Source: Caryophanales bacterium UBA1744 (lineage in GTDB: Bacteria > Bacillota_I > Bacilli_A > RFN20 > CAG-826). From it: a DNA stretch of 16,383 nucleotides. Shown here one piece after another: positions 1-7,381 of the stretch (position 1 is its first letter; each line of letters begins with the position of its first letter). The position numbers and the translations under genes are program-made. The notes beneath the pieces were generated by a model. It searched no databases and was not told where the DNA came from. It was given only the letters and a program-made list of their open reading frames with translations. The DNA lies in assembly GCA_002314915.1 (NCBI GenBank), contig DCHU01000017.1, positions 22,357-38,739 on the forward strand, given 5' to 3'.

Positions 1-2052
1 CTCCTCTATCAGGATGAGTTTTTCGCTGCGGTAGAATTCGCTCAGTTCTTATATGGAATCAATGTCGATGGAGTGATTATCCAAGACCTTGGTCTCGCTA
101 GTTATTTGCACAAGACGTTGCCTGATTTGCCACTTAACGCATCAACTCAGTTGAACTGCCATAACTTAGAGCAGGCTAAAGCGTTGATAAAGATCGGTTT
201 TAAGAGAATTGTCCTCGCTAGAGAGGCGAATGTGGAGATGATCAAAGCCATAAAAGACCTTGGAGTCGAGGTTGAAGTCTTCGTTCACGGCGCATTATGC
301 GTATCGTATTCGGGCAACTGCTTATTATCCTCTTTCATCGGGGATAGGTCAGGCAACCGCGGCAGATGCGCTCAGCCATGCCGTATGTCCTATTCAATAT
401 ATGAGGATGGAGTCAAAATATCCGACCCTAGCTTTGCTATCTCAACAAAAGACCTCATGACACTCGATAGAATCGGGGAACTCGCTAAACTTGGGGTCGA
501 TTCATTTAAAATCGAGGGAAGACTCAAGACAAATGAGTATATTTACCAGGTCACAAAGTCATATAGACACGCATTAGACGCGATTGGCGAGGTAAATACA
601 TACGGCCGTGAAGATAGGGAAAACCTTCAGAAGATATTCTCCCGTAAATTCACGAGAGGGTATCTATTTGATGAATCACCATTCAGGCTCCTCAATACCG
701 ACACTTCTTCTCATCAAGGAGAACGTATTGGCAAAGTTATCAAAACGACAAACAACAGAGTCTCAATCAAATTAGAGAAAACAATCCATAGATTAGATGG
801 CATCCGCTTCAACGATAAGAAGCAATTCGGCCTCACAATCGAAAAGATGTTCCTCAAGTCAAATCCGGTTGAAGAGGCGCACGCAAACGATGTCGTTGAA
901 CTATCAGGAATCGAGGAAGCTTATAAGTTAAACAACCTCGAAGTCATTAGAACCAAGGACTATCTCTTGAACAAAACCCTCGAAGAAGAGTTGAAAGACA
1001 AGATTAAAGTCGATGTTGAAGCTAAATTCTTCGCTAGACCAAACAGTCCATTAGAGCTAACAATTGCCTTTTTAGGCAAAACTATAAAGACCACGGGAGA
1101 AAACGCCTTAGAAGCGCTCAATAAGGGCACAACCGAGGAAAGAATCATCGAGCAGCTCAAGAAATCTGGAGAATATCCATATCAAATAGCAAATATCGAG
1201 ATGGATTATGAGAATTGCTTCATCCCGATCTCGATGCTAAACAAGTTGAGAAACGATGCGTTCGAAGCTTTGAAGAACGCTTTAATCGTTGAGAACGAAG
1301 TCCATCCACTACCATATACCGCTGAGATTGCTATCGGTCCAGGATACCATGAGGTTAAGGCTATTGCCGAAACGGATGAGCAGAAATTTGTTCTCAAGAA
1401 TAAGCGTATCACCACCTTCATGGAAAGAGACGCTGAACACGAACTCACGCCTAGAATCTCTCTAGAACCTACATTCAACGCGGATGAGTCAATTGTTAAC
1501 TTCATCGTTCAGGGACATGGCGATCTAATAGCCTCGCCATACTGCAATGTCACAAACTCCTATGCGCTAGATTGCTATTATGAATTCGGTTTTAAGGAGG
1601 TTATCGCTTCTCTTGAACTCGATAGAGCGTCAATCAAATCAATGATCGATGATTATTTTGCTAGAAACGGCGTTTACCCTAATGTTGGCGTCATGGTCTA
1701 CGGTAAAGCGGATGCGATGATTATGAAGTCATGCCCAATTGGAACACACTTTGGCAACAAAGGAATACACTGCGACAGATGCCATAAACATGTATACGAG
1801 TTAAATGACCGTATGCACTGCCGTTACCACATGATCGGCGACAAAAACTGTAACATCAGAATCTTGATGGATAGACCTATTTATCTTTTAGATAAAATGG
1901 ATGAATTAATCAACATTCACGTCTCTAGTTTCTATCTGCAGTTCACCGATGAAGATGAGGATAAGTGTTACGATGTCCTCTACTCTCTTGATAATGAAGG
2001 AGAAACGGATATCGACTACACTCGAGGCCACTACATAAAACGAGCAATATAA
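1..2052 (+). CDS. U32-family protein (RlhA/TrhP-like), 5' partial
   Basis: The reading frame is open to the first base of the window, so the gene starts upstream. The GTG at base 73 is an internal valine in a VDGVIIQDLG context, not the start. About 683 residues are visible. The hallmark U32 core runs from about base 286 to 390: GALCVSYSGNC, then RSGNRGRCAQPCR. It carries the four conserved cysteines, the first encoded at 298-300. Long members of this family continue into a second domain and a C-terminal Cys-rich module; here that module spans about 1729-1860 (SCPIGTHFGNKGIHCDRCHKH, then C-x9-C). Characterised relatives (E. coli RlhA and TrhP, B. subtilis YrrN/YrrO) hydroxylate a pyrimidine in 23S rRNA or in tRNA wobble positions, so RNA hydroxylation is the likely role. 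The historical label peptidase/collagenase is probably misleading. RlhA-type and TrhP-type substrates cannot be separated from this fragment alone. It is followed at once by a hairpin terminator. Confidence 0.9.
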   Translation, partial: LLYQDEFFAAVEFAQFLYGINVDGVIIQDLGLASYLHKTLPDLPLNASTQLNCHNLEQAKALIKIGFKRIVLAREANVEMIKAIKDLGVEVEVFVHGALCVSYSGNCLLSSFIGDRSGNRGRCAQPCRMSYSIYEDGVKISDPSFAISTKDLMTLDRIGELAKLGVDSFKIEGRLKTNEYIYQVTKSYRHALDAIGEVNTYGREDRENLQKIFSRKFTRGYLFDESPFRLLNTDTSSHQGERIGKVIKTTNNRVSIKLEKTIHRLDGIRFNDKKQFGLTIEKMFLKSNPVEEAHANDVVELSGIEEAYKLNNLEVIRTKDYLLNKTLEEELKDKIKVDVEAKFFARPNSPLELTIAFLGKTIKTTGENALEALNKGTTEERIIEQLKKSGEYPYQIANIEMDYENCFIPISMLNKLRNDAFEALKNALIVENEVHPLPYTAEIAIGPGYHEVKAIAETDEQKFVLKNKRITTFMERDAEHELTPRISLEPTFNADESIVNFIVQGHGDLIASPYCNVTNSYALDCYYEFGFKEVIASLELDRASIKSMIDDYFARNGVYPNVGVMVYGKADAMIMKSCPIGTHFGNKGIHCDRCHKHVYELNDRMHCRYHMIGDKNCNIRILMDRPIYLLDKMDELINIHVSSFYLQFTDEDEDKCYDVLYSLDNEGETDIDYTRGHYIKRAI

Positions 2053-2085
2053 AAAGGAGGTTACCTTGAAGGGCCTCCTTTTGAT
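2052..2085. terminator. Bidirectional intrinsic terminator between convergent genes
   Basis: AAAAGGAGG at 2052-2060 pairs with CCTCCTTTT at 2074-2082 around a 13-nt loop. Read on +, the tail is TTTTGATTTGTT. Read on -, it is TTTTTATATT. It starts on the last base of the U32 stop codon and lies 6 nt beyond the stop of the convergent lipoprotein gene, so it can serve both. Confidence 0.8.
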
Positions 2086-2088
2086 TTG

Positions 2089-3774
2089 TTAGTCGTTCGG
2101 AAGGAATGCGACCTGTGAAATCTGAACGTCTTTAACTAACGCTGTGAGATCGATTGTGTTCTCACCTGAATAGAGGTCGAGTTCTGCGAGTTCAACCGGA
2201 ATCCAGTAGTCACCGTTTAATCCGATGCCGTTTGTAACGCTTGAACCCCATCCAACTGGTCTGTCCTTTGTGATGAGTTCAACTTCATTGCCATTAACCT
2301 TAGCGGATAAGACTGAGCCAAACTTAGTTGATGCTGAGATAGAAGCAATCTTAATGTTTGCGAAGAGCTTTCCTTTTGTATCCTCTGGGAGGTTCAAGGA
2401 GAATCTCTCTGACTTATTAGCGTCGAGTTTGACGTAGCATGCAGGGTCTCTAATCGTATCCTGGGTTGAAGCGACGCCGTCTCCTGTCGCATCTTTTGCA
2501 TCAACGACTGTGATAACTGGGTTATCGGTGACTTTGTCACCCTCTGTTAACATATCAATGATGTTATCGAGTTTCTCGGTTGGAATGCCGATTGCTCTTA
2601 AGAAGCTATAGACCTTGTTGTTGAATGTCTCGCCAGGGAATGTCTCGATTTCCTTAACATATGCTTTTGTTGAGTCATCGTTATCCTGGTTGACGTATGT
2701 TGTCTTACCGATGTTTCCGAAGTTGGAGAACATATAGTCTTTATAGATGTCACCGAGTGAAACACCGACTAAACCATTGACTAAGAGCGCAACTGCGCCT
2801 GTTCTATCGGTTCCGATACGGCAATGGAAGTCGATTGGATAGTTTGCTGGATCACCTAAGATATCGAATGTCTTTCTCAATGGTTCGATGTTTCTGTAGA
2901 TGAGGTTCTTACCATTTTGGTAAGCCCATGGCACGAACTTATAGTCAACTCCAGGGATTTCAGATACTGTGTCTGCGGTTGCGAATGATGATTCGCCTCC
3001 AGTTCCAGAAGGGCCACCTCTTAATTCGATTTCGGTCTTGATACCCCATGACTTAATGACTTCTCTACCCTCATCGGTGATTGTCTTCTTGTCCATGTTG
3101 TAGTCTGCGAATGATGATGTGCGGTAGAGAACACCATATTTGAGCGTTCCTCCACCTGCTAACTTGGTTCCGCCTAAATCACGGCAGTTGGTGATGCCAT
3201 CGACGTGCCAAGGGCGGATTGTGCCATATTCGCCGTTTCCTAAGCTCATATCCACTTCTACTGGATAGAAATCAGATACTTCTTCGTGATCGTCCTTATA
3301 AACAGCTTTAACCTGATAATAGTATTTACCTGGGCCAAGGTTATAAACGTTGGCGTTTGTTGTGTCCGATTTAACGACTACTGGGTTATCTAATTTGCCC
3401 CATTCATAGACGTCTACTTCGTAATGATCGAAATCAGCGCCATATTCATGCTCCCAAGAGATTTTGAGTGGCTCTGGGGATGAGAGATTTGACTTGCCGT
3501 CTGCATATGTTGCCGCTTCAGCCTGTGTTAATTCAGCGAGCCTTAATCCATCTTCTTTCAAGAATGTTTTCATCTTCTCGGTGTAGATGGACTGTGGTTC
3601 ATCGAACTTTGTTACTTCTTCGATAAAGACATCGTCTGCTTCAGGCATGACGAATTCTGGTTCAGAAGACTCAGGAACATCGTTCTTTGATGATGCAGGT
3701 CCTTTACCACCGCCGCAGGATGCTAAAACGAGGGCCAAAGACATGCATAAAAAGTATTTCTTTGATAATTTCAT
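2089..3774 (-). CDS. Secreted lipoprotein with Y_phosphatase3-type (dual-specificity/tyrosine) phosphatase domain
   Basis: 561 residues. The N-terminus MKLSKKYFLC plus a hydrophobic stretch ends in the lipobox LASC (Cys20), followed by a Gly/Ser-rich linker, so the mature protein should be lipid-anchored outside the membrane. Residues about 97-176 look like a fibronectin-III-type module (KISWEHEYGADFDHYEV... GKYYYQVKAVY). The phosphatase domain follows at about 186-410. It has the early NCRDLGG motif (196-202), a YRTSS segment (217-221) and the P-loop HCRIGTDRTG (317-326) with nucleophile Cys318 and phosphate-binding Arg324. Most family members have GKDRTG; here Thr322 replaces that Lys. Residues about 440-561 look like an all-beta, carbohydrate-binding-like module ending in SGENTIDLTALV. 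A strong RBS (AAGGAAGG, 3781-3788) lies 6 nt before the ATG. Substrate unknown: phosphoprotein, phosphoinositide or inositol phosphate are all possible for this family. It is a single-gene unit. Confidence 0.88.
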   Translation of the reverse strand: MKLSKKYFLCMSLALVLASCGGGKGPASSKNDVPESSEPEFVMPEADDVFIEEVTKFDEPQSIYTEKMKTFLKEDGLRLAELTQAEAATYADGKSNLSSPEPLKISWEHEYGADFDHYEVDVYEWGKLDNPVVVKSDTTNANVYNLGPGKYYYQVKAVYKDDHEEVSDFYPVEVDMSLGNGEYGTIRPWHVDGITNCRDLGGTKLAGGGTLKYGVLYRTSSFADYNMDKKTITDEGREVIKSWGIKTEIELRGGPSGTGGESSFATADTVSEIPGVDYKFVPWAYQNGKNLIYRNIEPLRKTFDILGDPANYPIDFHCRIGTDRTGAVALLVNGLVGVSLGDIYKDYMFSNFGNIGKTTYVNQDNDDSTKAYVKEIETFPGETFNNKVYSFLRAIGIPTEKLDNIIDMLTEGDKVTDNPVITVVDAKDATGDGVASTQDTIRDPACYVKLDANKSERFSLNLPEDTKGKLFANIKIASISASTKFGSVLSAKVNGNEVELITKDRPVGWGSSVTNGIGLNGDYWIPVELAELDLYSGENTIDLTALVKDVQISQVAFLPND

Positions 3775-3808
3775 AGGGTACCTTCCTTATGGTTGCGACT
3801 TATTATTT

Positions 3809-3836
3809 CATATATTACAAATTGAAAAGTGGACAA
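3809..3836 (-). promoter_or_regulatory. Possible promoter of the phosphatase lipoprotein
   Basis: On the - strand, TTGTCC (3831-3836) and TATATG (3809-3814) are separated by 16 nt. Each box matches the sigma-A consensus at only four positions. The start codon follows about 35 nt downstream of the -10. The rest of the 3775-3953 gap holds the palindrome at 3857-3875 and no gene. Confidence 0.35.
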
Positions 3837-3856
3837 TTATGCTAAATGCGTAAGGT

Positions 3857-3875
3857 AATCTAATTGAATTAGATT
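3857..3875. repeat. Perfect 19-bp palindrome, candidate operator
   Basis: AATCTAATTGAATTAGATT is a perfect inverted repeat with 9-bp arms around one central base. It sits about 20 nt upstream of the putative -35 of the phosphatase lipoprotein and beyond the terminator of the neighbouring operon. Its centre is too tight and too AT-rich to be a convincing terminator, so a regulator binding site is more plausible. Confidence 0.5.
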
Positions 3876-3953
3876 CTTTTAAAACAGACTCATTTTGCCA
3901 ATTAGAAACCATCTTTCGCGTGCGTATATTAAAAATATAAAAGAAAAAGAAAA

Positions 3954-3970
3954 GCCCTCACTTCGAGGGC
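3954..3970 (-). terminator. Intrinsic terminator of the ATP-grasp/CvpA/lipoprotein operon
   Basis: GCCCTC (3954-3959) pairs with GAGGGC (3965-3970) around a 5-nt loop. On the - strand the stem is followed by TTTTCTTTTTCTTTT. It begins 6 nt after the stop codon of the gene at 3977-4825. Confidence 0.85.
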
Positions 3971-3976
3971 AATTCC

Positions 3977-4825
3977 TTATTCGCTTAATGTCCAACTAGA
4001 ATCCAACTCAGGAACATCAATCTTGAAGTTCTCATCGTAGATGTAACGATAATTGTAGTACTGATGCGATGTTGCGGTTGTTTTTTCTATCTTCTCGTAG
4101 ACCATGTAGCCGTAATGTGACTGAAGTTCCATGTGGTAACCGTTATAGTCCCATGAACCGTATAAGTCGCCAGCGTAACCTGATACGCGGAATACGGCAT
4201 TCTCGACATCACCGCTTTCGAGAATAGGAAGCGCATCCTCCCATGTATCAATCTGCGGAGTGATCATCTCGGATATCGTTCCAAAATCAATGGCGTCCTT
4301 CAAATCTTGGCCATCTTCGCCTTCATTGACATAGTAGACTTTTGATTCTTCGTTTGGGGTTGATGAAGAATACTTGTGATAGGCTTCAAATCCTTTATCG
4401 CCGTCCATCCAGAAAGCCACTTCATTGACGGTGTTGCCTTTAACGGTCTTAGTTCCGCCACCATCGACTGTTAAAGTCTCATCAACCGAGTAATTAAATG
4501 AGATGCTTAATCTCTCTTTTTTCTTGGAGAAGACTCCGTAATTATCGTACTGATAGTTACCCGAAACCTTGCCGGAATCAGTGACGTAATCAGTTAAATC
4601 AGCACCATAGCTAACATGGATATAAGCGGATTCTAATTGACTGTAATCAGGTGCGTCTTTAATGTTGCTTTTCGCCGCTAAAATAGCGGTTCCTAAATCC
4701 ATTTCATCCGGGTATTGTCCAGGGGTGAAATCATCTGAATAGAACTCTTCTGGCTTCTCTTTTGGAGAGCATGAAACAAGTGCGGACATCACTAAAAATG
4801 CAGCAATAATCGAACGTTTTTTCAT
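3977..4825 (-). CDS. Lipoprotein of unknown function
   Basis: 282 residues with a clear lipoprotein signal: MKKR, a hydrophobic core, and lipobox LVSC with Cys19. The mature part is acidic and rich in Tyr, Ser, Asp and Gly, with alternating beta-type segments (KVSGNYQYDNYGVFSKKKE, FRVSGYAGDLYGSWDYNGYH). I recognise no catalytic motif and no named domain. Such folds are often described only as conserved lipoproteins in this group of bacteria. It is the last gene of a four-gene - strand operon. Its ATG lies 8 nt beyond the stop of the CvpA-like gene and has only a weak SD-like GGTAGAG, which suggests translational coupling. Co-transcription with a membrane protein and two ATP-grasp ligases hints at an envelope role, but that is inference. 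Confidence 0.8.
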   Translation of the reverse strand: MKKRSIIAAFLVMSALVSCSPKEKPEEFYSDDFTPGQYPDEMDLGTAILAAKSNIKDAPDYSQLESAYIHVSYGADLTDYVTDSGKVSGNYQYDNYGVFSKKKERLSISFNYSVDETLTVDGGGTKTVKGNTVNEVAFWMDGDKGFEAYHKYSSSTPNEESKVYYVNEGEDGQDLKDAIDFGTISEMITPQIDTWEDALPILESGDVENAVFRVSGYAGDLYGSWDYNGYHMELQSHYGYMVYEKIEKTTATSHQYYNYRYIYDENFKIDVPELDSSWTLSE

Positions 4826-4833
4826 AACTCTAC

Positions 4834-5604
4834 CTACGCGATGAACAATGCTGCAATATCAGCTCCAGCGTTGCATAAAGCTTTTGTTATTGTGTATGTG
4901 TTTGGATCGTCCCAAGCGATCATTGGCTTGAGGAAATCGACGAATGTTGTACAGGTGAGAACGAGGACAAAGACGTAAGCAACAGCAACGCAAGTCATTG
5001 CGCCTGACACAAGACCAATGAGTCCTCCAAGCGCGCAGTCCGCTGCCTTGAGTTTGAGTTTCTTGATGACCTTCTTGAGAGCGAAAAGGATGATTGAGCA
5101 AACAAGCTGAACGCCGAAGCAGATGACAAGCCATGCTGCAGCGATAAATGCGTATGCAGAAACGGTCTGTGAGATAGCGATTGAGAGAACGATTCCATCT
5201 TCTCCTGCTGGGATGATGTTCAACTGCTGGACAAGCGAACCAAGCGTTGGAGACAAGAATGATGGCACGCCAAGTGCGGTGAATGCCTCAGCTAGTTTCT
5301 CCGCCATGTTGGCTTGGGTGATTGTCTCATTGAAGATGCCACCTTTTGAAGAAATCCAGTTGAAGATCGCCTTATAAACGATTTCGCCAGGTCCCGCATT
5401 AAACACTGCTGCGCCAAGTTGCTGGCAGAACATTGATGCCAAAATATAGGAACCAAAATAACAAATCATGCCGATGAGAGCGGCGATAAAACCTTTCTTT
5501 GCCGCAGTGATGACTGAAAGCAAAAGGATTACCATGAATACGATTGAAACATAGTCGAAAGCAAATGTCTGACCAGCTTCAGGTAAATAAGAGCTAAGTA
5601 TCAT
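4834..5604 (-). CDS. CvpA-family integral membrane protein
   Basis: 256 residues with about four hydrophobic segments (roughly 17-35, 38-60, 150-178 and 190-222). Two family landmarks are visible. Near the N-terminus, a membrane span runs into AAKKGFIAALIGMICYFG, like the GxxRG(F)xxE(L)xxL region of CvpA proteins. Near the C-terminus, KAADCALGGLIGLVSGA matches the family's D-x-x-LGxxxGxxxG signature. Between them is a long probably extracellular loop of about 85 residues. CvpA was named for colicin V production, but its relatives are widespread and act in envelope homeostasis. The molecular function is unknown. A good RBS (AAGGGGG, 5612-5618) lies 7 nt before the ATG. The gene follows the ATP-grasp pair after 39 nt without a terminator and is 8 nt from the downstream lipoprotein gene. 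Confidence 0.78.
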   Translation of the reverse strand: MILSSYLPEAGQTFAFDYVSIVFMVILLLSVITAAKKGFIAALIGMICYFGSYILASMFCQQLGAAVFNAGPGEIVYKAIFNWISSKGGIFNETITQANMAEKLAEAFTALGVPSFLSPTLGSLVQQLNIIPAGEDGIVLSIAISQTVSAYAFIAAAWLVICFGVQLVCSIILFALKKVIKKLKLKAADCALGGLIGLVSGAMTCVAVAYVFVLVLTCTTFVDFLKPMIAWDDPNTYTITKALCNAGADIAALFIA

Positions 5605-5643
5605 ATTTGTACCCCCTTAGGTGAAACAATACACACAATTATC

Positions 5644-6420
5644 CTATTTTCCAAGTGTTGCCATGATGTAAGAGGCAAATTCTTGGAAAATGTTGTATTT
5701 AGAATAGTGATACACCATTCTACAACCGACCGGATCCTCTATTTCGTTCAGAATCCACTGCCCGTTGTTTCTGATGAAGTCGATTCCGATTAAATCTGAA
5801 TGCAATTGCAAAGCAATTTTTCTGCTTATATCACAAACTTCTGGAGGAATTTCCACCTCGATTGCATGGCCTCCAAGCGAGTAATTGCTTCTCCAATCGG
5901 TATCGGACGTCCTTTTGATGGCCACTTTTGGCTCGGTTCCGAGGACATAAACCCTCATATCAACGCCAGGTTCATCGGATAACGGTTGATAAACATAGGT
6001 GACACCATTAACCGGTTTTGCATCGTCTTTTGATTGGAGTAAAAACACTTCTTTCCCACCATGTCCATCAACGCTTTTCATTACAATTGGCGAGTAGTCC
6101 ACTTTATCTAAGTTTTCAGTTGTTTTTAAGACTGTTAAACCCAGTTTTTCAGCGAACTCATAAGTTACAAACTTATCGTTTGCGGTTTCATTCGTCAAAG
6201 CATTATTGAAAACCCTAACTCCAAAAGACTCGTATTTATCGATATTTTCATGATGTCTTGCACGATATATAACGAAATCTGGAAGCTCATCAAATGTGAG
6301 TTCTTCCTCTATTTTTAAAGTGATATCAACGCCGTAATTCTTAAACAAAAGGGTCATCTCATCGATGAACCACCAATTGCGTTTAGCGTCTTCTTTGTTA
6401 TATACGATTATTCCTTGCAT
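5644..6420 (-). CDS. ATP-grasp ligase, RimK-like (second of a pair)
   Basis: 258 residues. The ATP-grasp core is visible. VMKSVDGHGGKEV (113-125) carries the nucleotide-binding Lys115 and the glycine loop. DMRVYVLG (154-161) and RTSDTDWRSNYSLGG (170-184) match the substrate/ATP region of RimK-type enzymes. GIDFI (212-216) precedes LNEIEDPVGCRM (224-235), which holds the Mg-binding acidic residues. Canonical RimK proteins end this last motif in E-V-N; this one has E-I-E-D-P-V-G instead, a subfamily variant. Members ligate an amino acid to a carboxyl group of a peptide, protein or cofactor; the substrate cannot be predicted. The start ATG lies inside the 3' end of the upstream paralogue (13-nt overlap) with no good SD, so translation is probably coupled. 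MQGIIVYNKED is a typical family N-terminus, which supports this start. Confidence 0.85.
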   Translation of the reverse strand: MQGIIVYNKEDAKRNWWFIDEMTLLFKNYGVDITLKIEEELTFDELPDFVIYRARHHENIDKYESFGVRVFNNALTNETANDKFVTYEFAEKLGLTVLKTTENLDKVDYSPIVMKSVDGHGGKEVFLLQSKDDAKPVNGVTYVYQPLSDEPGVDMRVYVLGTEPKVAIKRTSDTDWRSNYSLGGHAIEVEIPPEVCDISRKIALQLHSDLIGIDFIRNNGQWILNEIEDPVGCRMVYHYSKYNIFQEFASYIMATLGK

Positions 6421-7283
6421 AAGGTTTTGATAACGTGATCGGCGATATACTCGCTTAAGTCCACCCCTGTCGCGTCTTTAGTTGATGCGAACTGAGGGTT
6501 TGAGTTAACTTCGCAGATGATAGGCTCATCATTTGGACCAAACATGACGTCTACCCCGGCAAAATCCAGGTTTAAAGCACGGCTTGCCTCTTCTGCAAGC
6601 GAAATGTATTCAGGTTTTGGAGTATAGGCCTTGCCTGAACCGCCGTTCGTGATATTCGAACGGAAATCATTAGGATTCTCTCTCAGCATAGAGACAATCG
6701 CCTTATGCCCGACGACATTGATGCGAATATCTCTTCCGCAAGATGATTCAATGAACTCCTGAAGCAGGAAATCCTTATAGCCGAACGACTTGATAATGCG
6801 TTCCGCTTCATCGAAGTCATGGGCAAGATAAACTTGTTTGCCAAATGAGCCTCTAGCCTCTTTGATAACAAGAGGATAACCGATGTCTTCTGCGATATCT
6901 TTAACAAATGTTAAATCATAGTATCCAAGACCCTCAAAAGTCTTTGGAGCTATATATGTTTTTGGGATTCTGATATTGGCTTTTCCAAGTATTTGGTAGG
7001 TGATGATTTTGTTATCGCAGAACTCGATAGAATCACCTGAATTGAAGAGCCTGATACCCTTTGATTCAAGTTTCTTGGCAAGGTAAATATCCTTGTCCCA
7101 GAACATGCAGAAATCTGGCTTTCCGTTAGAAAAATCCACGTCATCGACACCATAACCGATGTCTTTAGCGTGCTTTAACTCAAGTTCCACTCCTCTAGCA
7201 ATGAATGCCTTCTCAAGCATGGCGTAGAGGTTTGTGAACTTTGAGTGATTGACGAATGAATTAACTACGAGCCAGCCTTTCAT
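6408..7283 (-). CDS. ATP-grasp ligase, RimK-like (first of a pair)
   Basis: 291 residues. The N-terminal pre-ATP-grasp domain starts MKGWLVVNSF, as in RimK-type alpha-L-glutamate ligase relatives. The core shows VIKEARGSFGKQV (139-151, Lys141 and the glycine loop), LLQEFIE (173-179), GRDIRINVVG (183-192), NDFRSNITNGG (205-215) and FAGVDVMFG followed by CEVNSNPQF (257-265). In that last motif Glu258 and Asn260 are the expected metal ligands. All catalytic positions look intact. It is the first gene of the four-gene operon and overlaps the second ligase by 13 nt. No SD precedes the ATG. A TATACT box 8 nt upstream suggests a leaderless or near-leaderless message. The amino-acid substrate and the acceptor are unknown. 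Confidence 0.87.
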   Translation of the reverse strand: MKGWLVVNSFVNHSKFTNLYAMLEKAFIARGVELELKHAKDIGYGVDDVDFSNGKPDFCMFWDKDIYLAKKLESKGIRLFNSGDSIEFCDNKIITYQILGKANIRIPKTYIAPKTFEGLGYYDLTFVKDIAEDIGYPLVIKEARGSFGKQVYLAHDFDEAERIIKSFGYKDFLLQEFIESSCGRDIRINVVGHKAIVSMLRENPNDFRSNITNGGSGKAYTPKPEYISLAEEASRALNLDFAGVDVMFGPNDEPIICEVNSNPQFASTKDATGVDLSEYIADHVIKTLCKE

Positions 7284-7291
7284 ATGGATAA

Positions 7292-7297
7292 AGTATA
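7292..7297 (-). promoter_or_regulatory. Candidate -10 box of the ATP-grasp operon
   Basis: TATACT on the - strand matches the -10 consensus at five of six positions and ends 8 nt before the ATG at 7283. There is no Shine-Dalgarno in the gap. A TTGATA lies 21 nt upstream, too far for a standard -35, so promoter strength is uncertain. Confidence 0.4.
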
Positions 7298-7330
7298 TCT
7301 TTATTATCTAAAACCAGTTATCAAAATTGA

Positions 7331-7358
7331 TTGACTCTTTGTTTTAAACAAATAACAT
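7331..7358 (+). promoter_or_regulatory. Candidate promoter of the aminotransferase, with embedded palindrome
   Basis: TTGACT (7331-7336) and TAACAT (7353-7358) are 16 nt apart. The spacer is almost entirely the perfect 15-bp palindrome TTTGTTTTAAACAAA (7338-7352), placed where a repressor would block RNA polymerase. The RBS AGGAG (7371-7375) follows, 6 nt before the ATG. Confidence 0.5.
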
Positions 7359-7381
7359 AAGAGAGAAATCAGGAGTCGTTT

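Noticed and set aside
1206..1505. 99-codon - strand open frame inside the U32 gene
   Set aside because: Antisense to a continuous, well-recognised family sequence; no start signal.
2054..2060. AAGGAGG after the U32 gene as a Shine-Dalgarno for a downstream + gene
   Set aside because: It is one arm of the terminator stem, and no + strand gene follows; the next gene is convergent.
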